From Calothrix sp. NIES-4105 (GTDB lineage Bacteria; Cyanobacteriota; Cyanobacteriia; Cyanobacteriales; Nostocaceae), in NCBI RefSeq assembly GCF_002368415.1, contig NZ_AP018290.1, positions 124,001 to 188,000 on the forward strand: a DNA stretch of 64,000 nt, read 5' to 3'. Made by a program: the position numbers and the translations under genes. The notes below the pieces were generated by a model that did no database searches, had not been told where the DNA came from, and saw nothing but the letters and a program-made list of their open reading frames with translations. Within the stretch, counting starts at the first letter, position 1, and every line of letters begins with the position of its first letter. This document shows, piece after piece, positions 8,659-18,290 of the stretch.

Positions 8659-9747
8659 TTAATTATCCGTCAGCGGACAAGGAATAGATTTTTCACCAGA
8701 CCAATCAGTGAAGTGATTCTCATTTTGATAATGTCTGGGAGTACGCATGAGCAATGACCACGCTTCTTTCGCATCAATTAAATTATACTTTTCGGGAAAG
8801 TATTTAATGAGTAATTTTTGTACTAAAGGGTAGTAATTAGAATTCATACCTGGAAATATGTGATGTTCCGTATGATATGAAAAATTTAGATGTAGCAAAT
8901 CAAATATTTTTGGAACTTTTAAGGAAACACTATTTACTAAAGGGTCATTGATATCCGTCATTTCACAAATCATATGATTTGTATAAATGTAAAAAATTGC
9001 CACTCCATAACCAATACCAATCGGTATTACATACCCTAGTAATATTTTTAACAGGTCAAATTGCAAATAAGCTAAGATATTTGCGTGAATTATTATAATC
9101 GCTAGCCATTCAATCGCTATTATGCGGCGTTCTTTGGCGCCAACTGTAAAGGCAGCAGGAACATAATTAACAGATTTGTTATTGAATAACAATACAGAAG
9201 TCAAATTCCGAAAATTATGTACAGCCCAAGCAGTTGTCATTCCTAACATCAGTCCAAAAGGATTAACTTCCGCAGAAGGAACAAATTTATCTTGAATCCA
9301 TTTTCCCCAACTATTGGGTTGAGTTGATAAATAATTCCGGTCGGGGTCATCTAAAGAATTAGTTTTATTATGATGTTCCCGGTTGTGGACTGCTTTCCAA
9401 AAAGTTGGTGGCATCCCCAGCATTATCATTCCTAAAAAGCCAAACGCATAAATTAACCGAGAATTTTTTATGACACTATTGTGCATTAGTTCATGAGAAC
9501 TAAATAGCAGCACTGTAACACTATTGCCCATTATTAGCGATAAAGGTAAATATAGCCATAATAAATATACAGACCAATTATCTAAATAAGATGCTATGCC
9601 CCAACCAAGAATCAAGATTGCGACATTGATGAGCAAAATAATTAACTTATTTGAATCTTTGACAAAAGCTTCATCTGGTAATAGAGGACGTATTTGTTTA
9701 ACGTATAAACTGTGTGGCATCAAATTTTGTTCGTTTACTACTGTCAT
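8659..9747 (-). CDS. Membrane fatty acid desaturase-type di-iron protein
   Basis: 362 residues with at least four hydrophobic helices and the three histidine boxes of integral-membrane desaturases: H85-ELM-H89, H121-NRE-HH126 and H292-TE-HH296. These residues coordinate the di-iron centre that activates oxygen for dehydrogenation or hydroxylation of lipid-linked substrates. Box spacing fits the fatty-acid desaturase superfamily; it also covers carotenoid ketolases/hydroxylases and alkane hydroxylase-like enzymes, and I cannot choose the substrate. No obvious signal peptide, as expected for a thylakoid or plasma-membrane enzyme. The gene stands alone. Confidence 0.85.
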   Translation of the reverse strand: MTVVNEQNLMPHSLYVKQIRPLLPDEAFVKDSNKLIILLINVAILILGWGIASYLDNWSVYLLWLYLPLSLIMGNSVTVLLFSSHELMHNSVIKNSRLIYAFGFLGMIMLGMPPTFWKAVHNREHHNKTNSLDDPDRNYLSTQPNSWGKWIQDKFVPSAEVNPFGLMLGMTTAWAVHNFRNLTSVLLFNNKSVNYVPAAFTVGAKERRIIAIEWLAIIIIHANILAYLQFDLLKILLGYVIPIGIGYGVAIFYIYTNHMICEMTDINDPLVNSVSLKVPKIFDLLHLNFSYHTEHHIFPGMNSNYYPLVQKLLIKYFPEKYNLIDAKEAWSLLMRTPRHYQNENHFTDWSGEKSIPCPLTDN

Positions 9748-10086
9748 AAGGTATTTTCGGATTATTCTCCATAATTTGAGCCATGAAAAGCAAAAATAAA
9801 GCGCCCAAATTCTGTCTAATATCCGTGATATCTAGAGCAAAATACCTAAGTTGAATAGGAAGTGCGTGTTTAATTTTATATCTCAAGCTATAACTCCATT
9901 CAGTAGTATATACCCTTAGAGGGATATGTAAAGATAATTTCCTGAAATAGCAGATTTTTTCTGTTTTTACAGCATACGTAGTGTTTTGCTCATTTAAAGA
10001 AAAACTAAGAAAACTAAGTTAACTCCTGTAAAGATGAATAAACTCTGAATATGTAGCTGTGTTGATATTGCAGGGGTTATCTGTAA
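9748..10086. other. Divergent promoter region
   Basis: 339 bp between the divergently transcribed desaturase and TPR genes. AT-rich, with no gene, repeat or clear operator visible. The direct repeat 'aaaactaag aaaactaag' at about 10000-10018 is the only local structure noticed. Confidence 0.4.
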
Positions 10087-12051
10087 ATGGCAAGCAAGAA
10101 GAAGTCTTTACAAAAGCATACTGGCTTTGGCGCCTTACCTTTGGCGCCACAATTACGTGAAGCTGAAGCGCTGATAGTAAAGCGGCAATGGTTGGAAGCA
10201 CGATATATTTTAAATGCACTTTCGCATGATTATCCTCAAAATCTTGATGTTTTATTGAACTTGATAAATGCTTGCTACGAAGTTAAGGATATTCCTGGTT
10301 ATACGCGCGCGTGTGAGATGTTGTTAGCTGTGCAACCTAATAATGCTGATATTGCTTATGGGTTAGCAGGTGGATATTTATTAACGCAGCATTTTTTATT
10401 GGCATTGCAAGCTTTTCGTGATGCTTTGAGTAAATTTCCAAACCATGAACGTGCGGATTATGCCACTCTTAAAATATCAGAGTTAGAAGCTAAAACTGAA
10501 AAAATAGTTGCTGATTTTAATTTATTAGAAAATCAAGGATTGCAAATAGCTATATTACATGAACGTGGACAGTTATATTTAGAACAGTGTGAGTACGTGA
10601 AAGCACGTCAAGCTGAAGAAGCTGTTTTACAAGCTTGCCCTGATTATATTTTGGCTTATAATAATCTCAGTTTGATTAGTTTTGTTGAAGGTAATTTACA
10701 CGAAGCTATTAGTATTTGTCAGAAAGTTCTTGATATTAAGTCTGATAATATACATGCGCTTGCGAATTTAACGCGGTTTCTTTGTCTTAATGGTCAGTTT
10801 GAAGAAGCTAAACTTATTGCTGAACGTCTCAAAGCTTCTTATGCAACTTCTTGGGACTCTTGGACAAAAAAAGTTGAGGCACTTGCTTATCTAGGTGATG
10901 ATGAAGGAATTTTACAAATTTACGAAGAGGTGAAGTTACACGATCAAACCAACAGCGGTAGTGGTTTATTTTACCACTTAATTGCTGTGACTATGGCAAG
11001 ACTTTCTAGGTTTGATGAAGCGCAGGACTTGTGGAAGAAAGCACAAAGTTATTTGACAGGCGCCCACTTGGCACAAGAAAATTTAGATGACCTCAAAAAA
11101 CCAGTTGCACAGCATCATGCTCCTTGGGCTTTTCGTTTGGAACAATGGGTGACACAAAAGACTATTGACCAACTTAAACTAGTTATAGGCGCCAATCCTA
11201 AATTCAAAGATGATGAGCAAAAGTCAAAAGCTATACAAAAATTCTTTGCCGAACATCCTAATTTTGCCTCATTAATACCTGTACTTCTTGACCGAGGTGA
11301 TATTCAAGGACGTGAACTTGCTTATAGTTTAGCTTTCCTAGCTAAAACTCCCGAAATGCAAAACGCAATGCGTGACTTTGCACTCAGTCAGCGTGGACCA
11401 GATGAAATGCGTTACCATGCTGCAACTAGACTATCCGCATGGGGTTTATTACCAGAAACTATCCGCATGTGGTTACAAGGCAAGTGGCAACATATTAGTC
11501 TTCTTAGCTATGAATTCCATAATGAACCTATATTTCGGCATTCATCAGAAGTTCAAGCAATGCTGACACAAGCGTACTGGTTAATGAAAACACCATCACC
11601 TGAAACATTAGAACAAGCCGAAATAATTCTTAAACAAGCTTTGGATATCACACCATCTCCCACCATACTTAATAATCTCGCACTTTGCTATGAGTATCAA
11701 GGACGTACAGAAGAAGGACAAGCGCTTTTACGTCAAGTTATAGAACAATTCCCAGACTATATATTATCCAAAGTCGGTATTGCGCGCGGACACATCGTCA
11801 AAGGCGAACTCGACGCAGCGCTAGATATACTCAAACCCATTATGCAGCGCAAACGCTTCCACTACGATGAATTCTCCGCTTTTAGCAATGCTTACCTAGA
11901 ACTATTAGTTGCAAAAAAACAACGCTCAGGCGCCCGCGCGTGGCTAAAAATGTGGGAACGTATCGACCCCGAACGCACAGATGTACTGAAATGGAAGGAT
12001 AAATTAGAAAGCGGTTTAATGCAGCGGTTGGCACGTACTAATGATTTGTAA
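10087..12051 (+). CDS. Large tetratricopeptide repeat protein
   Basis: 654 residues, cytosolic (no signal peptide; Lys-rich start MASKKKSLQKH). Helical TPR-like repeats run through most of the protein, clearest at residues about 20-125 (AEALIVKRQWLEARYILNAL, ACEMLLAVQPNNADIAYGLA), 155-240 (YLEQCEYVKARQAEEAVLQACPDYILAYNNL) and 500-620 (EQAEIILKQALDITPSPTILNNLALCYEYQG). The centre (about 330-490) is helical but degenerate. TPRs are protein-protein scaffolds; no catalytic domain is visible and the partner is unknown. Fragments of its 3' end are duplicated after its stop codon and again past the AAA-WD40 gene, so this locus has undergone rearrangement. Confidence 0.85.
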   Translation: MASKKKSLQKHTGFGALPLAPQLREAEALIVKRQWLEARYILNALSHDYPQNLDVLLNLINACYEVKDIPGYTRACEMLLAVQPNNADIAYGLAGGYLLTQHFLLALQAFRDALSKFPNHERADYATLKISELEAKTEKIVADFNLLENQGLQIAILHERGQLYLEQCEYVKARQAEEAVLQACPDYILAYNNLSLISFVEGNLHEAISICQKVLDIKSDNIHALANLTRFLCLNGQFEEAKLIAERLKASYATSWDSWTKKVEALAYLGDDEGILQIYEEVKLHDQTNSGSGLFYHLIAVTMARLSRFDEAQDLWKKAQSYLTGAHLAQENLDDLKKPVAQHHAPWAFRLEQWVTQKTIDQLKLVIGANPKFKDDEQKSKAIQKFFAEHPNFASLIPVLLDRGDIQGRELAYSLAFLAKTPEMQNAMRDFALSQRGPDEMRYHAATRLSAWGLLPETIRMWLQGKWQHISLLSYEFHNEPIFRHSSEVQAMLTQAYWLMKTPSPETLEQAEIILKQALDITPSPTILNNLALCYEYQGRTEEGQALLRQVIEQFPDYILSKVGIARGHIVKGELDAALDILKPIMQRKRFHYDEFSAFSNAYLELLVAKKQRSGARAWLKMWERIDPERTDVLKWKDKLESGLMQRLARTNDL

Positions 12052-12120
12052 GTAGAGACGCGATATATCGCTTCGGCGCCCGTGCGTGGCTTAAAATGTA
12101 GGTTTAATGCAGTTTTAGAT
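12052..12120. repeat. Half repeat GTAGAGAC plus decayed echo of the TPR gene 3' end
   Basis: 12052-12071 is GTAGAGACGCGATATATCGC, a truncated copy of the GTAGAGAC palindrome family. 12075-12120 repeats in shortened form two pieces of the TPR gene (from about 11929, 'ggcgcccgcgcgtggctaa', and about 12014, 'ggtttaatgcag'), with the segment between them deleted. The last codons and TAA stop of the convergent AAA-WD40 gene (12104-12118, LKLH-stop) are made from this echo. Confidence 0.75.
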
Positions 12121-15100
12121 TATCGCACAAATGGCGGTCGCTTTTTTCTACGTTAATATTTGTCCGTAAGTAATCTTGCACCCAGTTGCACGCATACTCT
12201 AGTTCGTTAAGGGTGCGAACTTGCTTTAAGTCCCACAAAATTATCGTACTTTCATCACCACCAGATACTAGAAAGTTACCATTGGTCGTAAACGCAAGGC
12301 TAACTACCATGCCTAAATGTCCCGGTAACGTCTTCAGTAACTCACCCCTTAAATTCCACAACTTGATGGTATTGTCTACACCTGCTGTGGCAATTGTGCT
12401 ACCATCTGGACTAAACGCTACCCGTGTTAATCCCCGACTCTGCCCCGGAATTTTTTTGATTAAGCTGCCCGAAAGGCGCCAAAGATTGAGGGTATCGTCT
12501 CGACTAGCGGAGGCAATAATATTCCCTTGTGGGTTAATTGCGACTCCCCACACCCCACCTTGTACTGGAAGCGTTGTTATTAACCTGCCATCAGTTGCCC
12601 ACAGTTTTACGGTACCATCTACACTCGCCGAGGCAAGCATATCTCCTTGTGGGGTGAAGGCTAATTTCCAAATTCTTCCCTCGTGGGCAACAATGGTTTG
12701 TAAAAGTTTTCCCTCAATCGTCCATAGTTTGATGGTTCTGTCATCTCCTGCTGAGGCGATAGTTTTCCCATCCGGACTAATTGCCACGGTATAAACGCCC
12801 GCTTTATGTCCCATTAATGTCCGCTGTAACCGAATCTCAGATTTATTTTCTCCTAATTTCCATAGCTGCACCGTCGAGTCTTGGTCACCTATGACCATAA
12901 TTTGACTGTTTGGACTGAAGCTTACACTACGAAATGCAGACCTTCTATCTTGAATCGTTTTCCACAGCCTTCCATCAGCCCGCCATACTTTAAGCATATC
13001 ACCACCGACCGAAGCAATCCACTGACCCGAAGGACTGGTGGCAACTTCCCAAACCGTGTCTTGATGACCGTAGAGCGCTCTTAAAAGCAATTTGTTACGC
13101 TTCCAAAGTTTGACTGTACCATCTTCACTGGCGGAAGCAGCAATGAAACCGTCAGCACTCAATACCACGTCTCGAATCACTGCGTTATGCTGCTTCAAGG
13201 TGATCAGAAAGGTTCCGTCTGGCTTCCACAAGCTGACAAATTTATCCTGACCAGCAGTAGCTATATATTTACCGTTAGCGCTACAGCTTACTGCTTGAAT
13301 TGGACTGTCTCTCTGAAGCGTTCTAATGTTGGCGCCGTCTGAATTCCAAAGTTTAGCTGTGCGGTCGCTACTTCCAGACACTAGTATATTTGTTTTTGAA
13401 CAAAATGCAACACTCCAAACAGGTGCAGTATGCCCAGTAAGGGTTTTTAGTAATCTGCTATTAATATTCCATAAATTAATCGTATTATCAGCTCCGGAGG
13501 AAGCAACGGTCTGATTATCAGGGCTAAAAGCAACACCCCAAACTGCTTGCTTATGTCCTGTAAACGTAGTTTGTAATGTACCGTCAAGGCGCCACAATTT
13601 CACTGTGCTGTCCGCACTAGCAGAGGCAATCATTTTGCCGTTAGGGCTGAAAGCTACTTTCCAGATAGGTGCTTGGTGTCCCTGAATTGTCCGCAGCTGC
13701 GTTGCTACTTTACCATTCTCTTCGAGGCGCCACAAGTGGATTGTGCCATCCAAATTGCCACTAACAAACGTGCGACTGTCAGAACTAAAAGCCACGCCAT
13801 AAGGGGTTGCTTTTTGTTCCAAGGTTTGAAGTAACGTGCCGTCTCGTTTCCATATTCTGACGGTTTTGTCGTTACTGCCCGTTGCAAAAAAATTTCCATC
13901 ATGACTCATACTGATGCTTAATACACCACCTTGATGCCCGATTAAACTGTTAAATTCGTTGGTTCCATAAACCGCTTGTCGCAAGTTGGTTTCCACAAGA
14001 GCATTCGTTTTAGCATCAACAAGCACATTTTGCAGTCCGCGTTTGGCTTTAATAGCTGCGACCATCGCATCTAACTTCTGATTCGAGGCAAATAATCCCT
14101 GCGACGACGAAACGAGCGCTTTGATTTCACTGGTTCTGGCTTGACGCGCGCTTTTAATAGCGTTGCGGAACTGAAAGAAAGTAGCAATTGCTAAAACAAC
14201 CGACATAATTAATCCGGTTGTAACTGCACCAAGAAAAAAACGCTGAAATTTAGCTGCTTTTTGTGCTGAAATTAGTCTTGCTTCAATTGCTTCGGCACGA
14301 GATGCTAAGAGTGCTACTTTCATTTCTTCGCGGTCATGTTCTTCGCTATTAGCTAAAAACTGATAATCTAAATTGCTTAAACTTTTCCCTTGCGCCCATT
14401 TTTGAGCATCAATTAATGCTTGTCCGCGCAGCAGTCGGGACAAATCTGTTTGTTTAGAAGCAATCCAAGCATCAAAGGTTTGAGAATAGGGACGTAGACA
14501 ACTTAATTGTTTCTCTACCCATTCAAGGTTGAATACTTCTTGATAAATTCGGTTTTTTACTCTTAGATATCCCTGGTGTTTTTCAACTAATCCGATAAGA
14601 ATTAATTCGGTTTGCTCTTGACTGTTATCGCTTTCTATCCCCCCTACCTCCCTTAATAACAGCGGTTCAAATTGTAAAACTTGCTGATAAATTCCTAGTA
14701 ATCTGCCGCATGTATCGTTGTTGCTAAGGATGCGGCTGCTGATCGTGCGTAAATGTTCTGGTTCATCCTGAGATTGCCAATTTTGAATAACATGCTTTCG
14801 TACTAACTGCGTTAATTGTGTCTCCCCTTCTTGAAATTGGCAATATTGGGTTATATTAAGATTCACTACTAAGTTACACAACTTTTGCGTCAGAAATGGT
14901 TGTCCGGATGTCCAAGCTAAGATTTCTGCCATCACTGCTTGGGGGTCACTTACCCTACCTGCTAATCCTTTCACTAATGGTTGTACTTCTTTTAATTTAA
15001 ATCCATGTAACTCTATGGCTGTACCAATATTAAAGGGAGTACGATTTCTATCAACTATTAAATCGTTTGGTGTCGCAACCCCAAAAATGGCAAAGTTCAG

Positions 15101-15628
15101 ACGATTATATTCGGGATTTATAGCTCTTTGATTATAGCAATAGCGAATTATAGCAAAAAAATCATCTACAGAAAAATTTAAACTCAGAATACTATCTATT
15201 TCATCAAAAAATATAACTATCTTATCTTGAGGAAATTTTACTAATAATACATCTTCAATAAAACAATTTAACTGTTGTAACAGTGATAGATGTTCCACAG
15301 AACTCCACCAAGCTTTTAAATCTAATTGGCTTAGATGATTGAATCCTCGCCATAGTTGAGCCATAATGCCTTTGTACCATTGTATAGGAGTCACATTCTC
15401 GCTACCCACACTGGTCATATCTACAACTATACATATATATCCATCTTGCCGCAGTCTGTATGTAGTGCGTACTAACAGTGAGGATTTGCCCATTTGTCGC
15501 GAGTTCAGAACATAGCAAAACTCTCCCGCACGTAGGGCTGTATAAAGTTTTTCATCTGCTTGCCTAAATACGTAATTTGGTGCGTCGTTCGTAAGACTAC
15601 CCCCGACTTGATAGTTGTAATTGCTCAT
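12104..15628 (-). CDS. AAA-like ATPase with C-terminal WD40 propellers
   Basis: About 1174 residues from the Met of [12 protein letters not shown]; an upstream ATG adds seven unlikely residues. Residues about 1-330 are an AAA-like (AAA_35 type) ATPase: Walker A-like '[11 protein letters not shown]', Walker B '[12 protein letters not shown]'. A single transmembrane segment follows near residue 465 ([22 protein letters not shown]). The C-terminal half has about 14 WD40 blades (for example [20 protein letters not shown]), enough for two seven-bladed propellers, then a short tail with two Cys. Such cyanobacterial proteins resemble STAND-type sensors: the propeller recognises a ligand and the ATPase oligomerises. 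The membrane anchor suggests a sensor at the plasma membrane. No effector enzyme is fused or adjacent. Flanked by echoes of the neighbouring TPR gene. Confidence 0.88.
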   Translation of the reverse strand: MSNYNYQVGGSLTNDAPNYVFRQADEKLYTALRAGEFCYVLNSRQMGKSSLLVRTTYRLRQDGYICIVVDMTSVGSENVTPIQWYKGIMAQLWRGFNHLSQLDLKAWWSSVEHLSLLQQLNCFIEDVLLVKFPQDKIVIFFDEIDSILSLNFSVDDFFAIIRYCYNQRAINPEYNRLNFAIFGVATPNDLIVDRNRTPFNIGTAIELHGFKLKEVQPLVKGLAGRVSDPQAVMAEILAWTSGQPFLTQKLCNLVVNLNITQYCQFQEGETQLTQLVRKHVIQNWQSQDEPEHLRTISSRILSNNDTCGRLLGIYQQVLQFEPLLLREVGGIESDNSQEQTELILIGLVEKHQGYLRVKNRIYQEVFNLEWVEKQLSCLRPYSQTFDAWIASKQTDLSRLLRGQALIDAQKWAQGKSLSNLDYQFLANSEEHDREEMKVALLASRAEAIEARLISAQKAAKFQRFFLGAVTTGLIMSVVLAIATFFQFRNAIKSARQARTSEIKALVSSSQGLFASNQKLDAMVAAIKAKRGLQNVLVDAKTNALVETNLRQAVYGTNEFNSLIGHQGGVLSISMSHDGNFFATGSNDKTVRIWKRDGTLLQTLEQKATPYGVAFSSDSRTFVSGNLDGTIHLWRLEENGKVATQLRTIQGHQAPIWKVAFSPNGKMIASASADSTVKLWRLDGTLQTTFTGHKQAVWGVAFSPDNQTVASSGADNTINLWNINSRLLKTLTGHTAPVWSVAFCSKTNILVSGSSDRTAKLWNSDGANIRTLQRDSPIQAVSCSANGKYIATAGQDKFVSLWKPDGTFLITLKQHNAVIRDVVLSADGFIAASASEDGTVKLWKRNKLLLRALYGHQDTVWEVATSPSGQWIASVGGDMLKVWRADGRLWKTIQDRRSAFRSVSFSPNSQIMVIGDQDSTVQLWKLGENKSEIRLQRTLMGHKAGVYTVAISPDGKTIASAGDDRTIKLWTIEGKLLQTIVAHEGRIWKLAFTPQGDMLASASVDGTVKLWATDGRLITTLPVQGGVWGVAINPQGNIIASASRDDTLNLWRLSGSLIKKIPGQSRGLTRVAFSPDGSTIATAGVDNTIKLWNLRGELLKTLPGHLGMVVSLAFTTNGNFLVSGGDESTIILWDLKQVRTLNELEYACNWVQDYLRTNINVEKSDRHLCDNLKLH

Positions 15629-15653
15629 ACAACAACTCCTCCTTAACATTAAA

Positions 15654-15725
15654 ACTCAAACCCATTATGCAGCGCAAACGCTTCCACTGCATGGAATTCT
15701 CCGCCTTTAGCCATGCTCTCTCTAG
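15654..15725 (+). repeat. Second echo of the TPR gene (pseudogene fragment)
   Basis: These 72 bases ('actcaaacccattatgcagc' onward) repeat bases 11829-11899 of the TPR gene with a few substitutions and a one-base length change, in the same orientation. The AAA-WD40 gene is therefore bracketed by two different decayed pieces of the TPR gene. Non-functional. Confidence 0.8.
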
Positions 15726-16136
15726 TGATGACAGGTACCCTCATGGGTAATTTCCTTCAAATACCACTTGACACACTTAAAATCTTTGGCTAAAACTATT
15801 TATAGAGGCAAGCGAGCGGAAGTGATTTCTTAGAAAGCATTCTAAGAGCAGGCGAAGCTCATTGTAGAGAAAGAGCAAGAAATGAGATATTTCAAAAAAC
15901 TTTCTCACTCATCCGAAATAACTCGGTTCAACCGTGTATCTCAAATTGTTCCAAACGATAAAAACACTATATTTAACAACAGTTATATTACTGCGATGGT
16001 GTTAACTCTCTAAGGAATAAAAATTAACTCGGAACCTAAAGGGCTTTTTGTCGTCTCTAACACTTAAGATTCTTAGGTAAAGAGTTTTAAAGTTAAAATT
16101 ACTGAACAACACACACAACTAATCAGGTATACAAAA
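15726..16136. promoter_or_regulatory. Leader region of the small exported protein array
   Basis: No gene. The last 25 bases (acacacaactaatcAGGTATACaaaa before ATG 16137) are nearly repeated before each of the next four genes, so the AGGTATAC box and CACAACTAA stretch form a conserved translation-start leader. An imperfect direct repeat of 'gagcaagaaat'-like purine-rich sequence lies near 15880. The promoter for the array should be here. Confidence 0.45.
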
Positions 16137-16487
16137 ATGTTGAAGAAATCTTTAGTTCTTGGCTTACTCGCAGCTTTTACTATGGCGCCAGCAGCATTTG
16201 CAGGAAGTCAAACACAAGGAAACAGCACCGTCACTACCATCGATGCAGGTAGCGTAGGTCACGGCAACCGAACCAATATCAACAACCGAACCAACGTTGA
16301 CCAATCTCAAAGCAAGTACGAGTCTGGTCGTGGTAGACGTCACTCTCGCAAGTGCAATACTGGCAGCCAAGTTCAAGGAAACGTTACTGACACAGCAATT
16401 TCAGTTGGAAATGTTGGAAATCGTAACAACGCGCGGATTAATAACACAACCAACGTGAACCAGGGTCAATCTGCTGTTTGCCGTTAA
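16137..16487 (+). CDS. Small exported two-repeat, two-Cys protein, copy 1
   Basis: 116 residues. Signal peptide MLKKSLVLGLLAAFTMAPAAFA, cleaved before GSQTQ. The mature protein is two homologous segments of about 37 residues, consensus SQxQGNxTxTxIxxGxVGxxNRxxINNxTNVxQxQS, joined by a basic linker (YESGRGRRHSRKC). Cysteines occur only at the linker end and at residue 115 (AVCR). Spaced Gln/Asn/Gly positions resemble curlin-type beta-solenoid amyloid repeats, but the fold is inferred. It is the first of a head-to-tail family with a common leader. Function unknown; a secreted fibre, sheath component or processed peptide are all possible. Confidence 0.88.
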   Translation: MLKKSLVLGLLAAFTMAPAAFAGSQTQGNSTVTTIDAGSVGHGNRTNINNRTNVDQSQSKYESGRGRRHSRKCNTGSQVQGNVTDTAISVGNVGNRNNARINNTTNVNQGQSAVCR

Positions 16488-16507
16488 TAGTTATCTCTGA
16501 AATATAT

Positions 16508-16536
16508 GTAGAGACGTTAACAGGTAACGTCTCTAC
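16508..16536. repeat. Hairpin GTAGAGAC family, array spacer 1
   Basis: GTAGAGACGTTA, loop ACAGG, TAACGTCTCTAC: a perfect 12-bp stem between copies 1 and 2, starting 20 bases after the stop codon. No T-tract follows, so read-through with RNA processing or partial attenuation is as likely as termination. Confidence 0.85.
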
Positions 16537-16584
16537 CGCAAAAATTAAAACAACAAACACACAACTAATATCAGGTATACAAAA

Positions 16585-16935
16585 ATGTTGAAGAAATCTT
16601 TAGTTCTTGGCTTACTCGCAGCTTTTACTATGGCGCCAGCAGCATTTGCAGGAAGTCAAACACAAGGAAACAGCACCGTCACCACCATCGATGCAGGTAG
16701 CGTAGGTTACGGCAACCGAACCAATATCAACAACCGAACCAACGTTGACCAATCTCAAAGCAGTTATGAGTCTGGTCGTGGTAGACGTCACTCTCGTAAG
16801 TGCAATACTGGCAGTCAAGTTCAAGGAAACGTTACTGACACAGCAATTTCAGTTGGAAATGTTGGAAATCGTAACAACGCGCGGATTAATAACACGACCA
16901 ACGTTAACCAAGGTCAATCTGCTGTTTGCCGTTAA
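16585..16935 (+). CDS. Small exported two-repeat, two-Cys protein, copy 2
   Basis: 116 residues, identical to copy 1 except for a His-to-Tyr change in the first repeat (VGYGNR) and Lys-to-Ser before the linker (QSSYES). Same signal peptide, linker Cys and C-terminal Cys. The unit length from copy 1 is 448 bp including the spacer hairpin, so the whole gene-plus-spacer was duplicated. Near-identity at the DNA level points to recent amplification or ongoing gene conversion. Confidence 0.88.
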   Translation: MLKKSLVLGLLAAFTMAPAAFAGSQTQGNSTVTTIDAGSVGYGNRTNINNRTNVDQSQSSYESGRGRRHSRKCNTGSQVQGNVTDTAISVGNVGNRNNARINNTTNVNQGQSAVCR

Positions 16936-16955
16936 TAGTTATCTCTGAAATATAC

Positions 16956-16983
16956 GTAGAGATGTGATTAATCACGTCTCTAC
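16956..16983. repeat. Hairpin GTAGAGAC family, array spacer 2
   Basis: GTAGAGATGTGATT pairs with AATCACGTCTCTAC; one G-U pair is the only imperfection. The outer eight bases match the first spacer but the inner stem differs on both arms. Confidence 0.85.
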
Positions 16984-17031
16984 CGTAAAAATTAAAACAA
17001 CAAGCACACAACTAATATCAGGTATACAAAA

Positions 17032-17382
17032 ATGTTGAAGAAATCTTTAGTTCTTGGCTTACTCGCAGCTTTTACTATGGCGCCAGCAGCATTTGCAGGA
17101 AGTCAAACACAAGGAAACAGCACCGTCACCACCATCGATGCAGGTAGTGTAGGTCACGGCAACCGAACCAATATCAACAACCGAACCAACGTTGACCAAT
17201 CTCAAAGCAAGTATGAGTCTGGTCGTGGTAGACGTCACTCTCGTAAGTGCCGCACTGGCAGCCAAGTTCAAGGAAACGTTACCGACACAGCAATTTCAGT
17301 TGGAAATGTTGGAAATCGTAACAACGCGCGGATTAATAACACAACCAACGTGAACCAAGGTCAATCTGCTGTTTGCCGTTAA
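17032..17382 (+). CDS. Small exported two-repeat, two-Cys protein, copy 3
   Basis: 116 residues, differing from copy 1 at essentially one site (Asn-to-Arg after the linker Cys, KCRTGS). Signal peptide, linker and both cysteines are conserved. Unit spacing from copy 2 is 447 bp. It belongs to the recently amplified trio at the upstream end of the array. Confidence 0.88.
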   Translation: MLKKSLVLGLLAAFTMAPAAFAGSQTQGNSTVTTIDAGSVGHGNRTNINNRTNVDQSQSKYESGRGRRHSRKCRTGSQVQGNVTDTAISVGNVGNRNNARINNTTNVNQGQSAVCR

Positions 17383-17402
17383 TAGTTATCTCTGAAATAT
17401 AC

Positions 17403-17430
17403 GTAGAGATGTGATTAATCACGTCTCTAC
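17403..17430. repeat. Hairpin GTAGAGAC family, array spacer 3
   Basis: Same 28 bases as spacer 2 (arms GTAGAGATGTGATT and AATCACGTCTCTAC), 20 bases after the stop codon of copy 3. Confidence 0.85.
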
Positions 17431-17474
17431 CGCAAAAATTAAAACAACACACAACTAACATTAGGTATACAAAA

Positions 17475-17822
17475 ATGTTGAAGAAATCTTTAGTTCTTGG
17501 CTTACTCGCAGCTTTTACTATGGCGCCAGCAGCATTTGCAGGAAGTCAAACACAAGGAAACAGCACCGTCACTACCATCGATGCAGGTAGCGTAGGTAAT
17601 GGCAACAGAACCACTATCAACAACGGAACTTACGTCAACCAATCTCAAAGCAGTTATGAGTCTGGTCGTGGTCGTCGCTATCGCAAGTGCAATACTGGCA
17701 GCCAAGTTCAAGGAAACGTTACTGACACAGCAATTTCAGTGGGACATGTTGGAAATCGTAACCGCGCGCGGATTAATAACATAACCAACGTGAACCAGGG
17801 TCAATCTGCTGTTTGCCGTTAA
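17475..17822 (+). CDS. Small exported two-repeat, two-Cys protein, copy 4
   Basis: 115 residues. The signal peptide and first 19 mature residues match copies 1-3, but repeat 1 diverges (GNGNRTTINNGTYVNQ) and the linker is one residue shorter (GRGRRYRKC). The two cysteines are retained. Unit spacing from copy 3 is 443 bp. It is intermediate in divergence between the near-identical trio and copies 5-7. Confidence 0.87.
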   Translation: MLKKSLVLGLLAAFTMAPAAFAGSQTQGNSTVTTIDAGSVGNGNRTTINNGTYVNQSQSSYESGRGRRYRKCNTGSQVQGNVTDTAISVGHVGNRNRARINNITNVNQGQSAVCR

Positions 17823-17842
17823 TAGTTATCTCTGAAATATAT

Positions 17843-17870
17843 GTAGAGACTAAACATGTTTAGTCTCTAC
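17843..17870. repeat. Hairpin GTAGAGAC family, array spacer 4 (perfect palindrome)
   Basis: GTAGAGACTAAACA is followed directly by its reverse complement TGTTTAGTCTCTAC. The outer stem is as in spacers 1-3, while the inner stem is entirely different yet still perfectly paired: compensatory change. Confidence 0.88.
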
Positions 17871-17907
17871 AAACAACACACATACAACTAACATCAGGTA
17901 TACAAAA

Positions 17908-18258
17908 ATGTTAAAGAAATCTTTAGTTATTGGCTTACTCGCAGTAATGGCAATGGCGCCCGCAGCATTTGCAGATGACCAAATACAAGGTAACACCACT
18001 GTTACCACCATCGAAGCAGGTAGTGTAGGTAACGGCAACCGAAGCATTATTGACAACGTAACCAACGTTGGACAATATCAAAGCAAGTATGAGTATCGTC
18101 GCGGCAGGCGCCATAGAAGTCAGTGTTCTGGTGGCAACCAAGTTCAAGGAAACACCACCGATACAGTAATTTCTGCTGGTAACGTCGGAAATTACAACCG
18201 CACCCGCGTATCGAATCAAACTAACGTTAACCAAAGTCAATTTACTGCTTGTTACTAA
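17908..18258 (+). CDS. Small exported two-repeat, two-Cys protein, copy 5
   Basis: 116 residues with signal peptide MLKKSLVIGLLAVMAMAPAAFA. Both repeats are recognisable (QIQGNTTVTTIEAGSVGNGN; QVQGNTTDTVISAGNVGNYN) but substituted at many positions. The linker (YRRGRRHRSQC) keeps its basic character and Cys, and the C-terminus ends TACY. It still has the AGGTATAC leader, but no GTAGAGAC hairpin follows. The start of copy 6 is only 33 bases after the stop. Confidence 0.87.
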   Translation: MLKKSLVIGLLAVMAMAPAAFADDQIQGNTTVTTIEAGSVGNGNRSIIDNVTNVGQYQSKYEYRRGRRHRSQCSGGNQVQGNTTDTVISAGNVGNYNRTRVSNQTNVNQSQFTACY

Positions 18259-18290
18259 TTACTAAATATATAGGAATAAATAAAGCAGTT

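Noticed and set aside
12186-12794. Plus-strand 202-codon frame opposite the WD40 region
   Set aside because: Shadow frame produced by WD40 codon periodicity; the sense protein is clear.
16164-17711. Four antisense frames of about 70 codons, one under each small-protein copy
   Set aside because: They merely mirror the duplicated sense genes; no ribosome-binding sites, and their conservation follows from the sense strand.
16137-18258. Regular ~445-bp repetition considered as a CRISPR-like or satellite array
   Set aside because: Each unit encodes a complete signal-peptide protein with frame conservation and synonymous drift; repeats are far too long for CRISPR.
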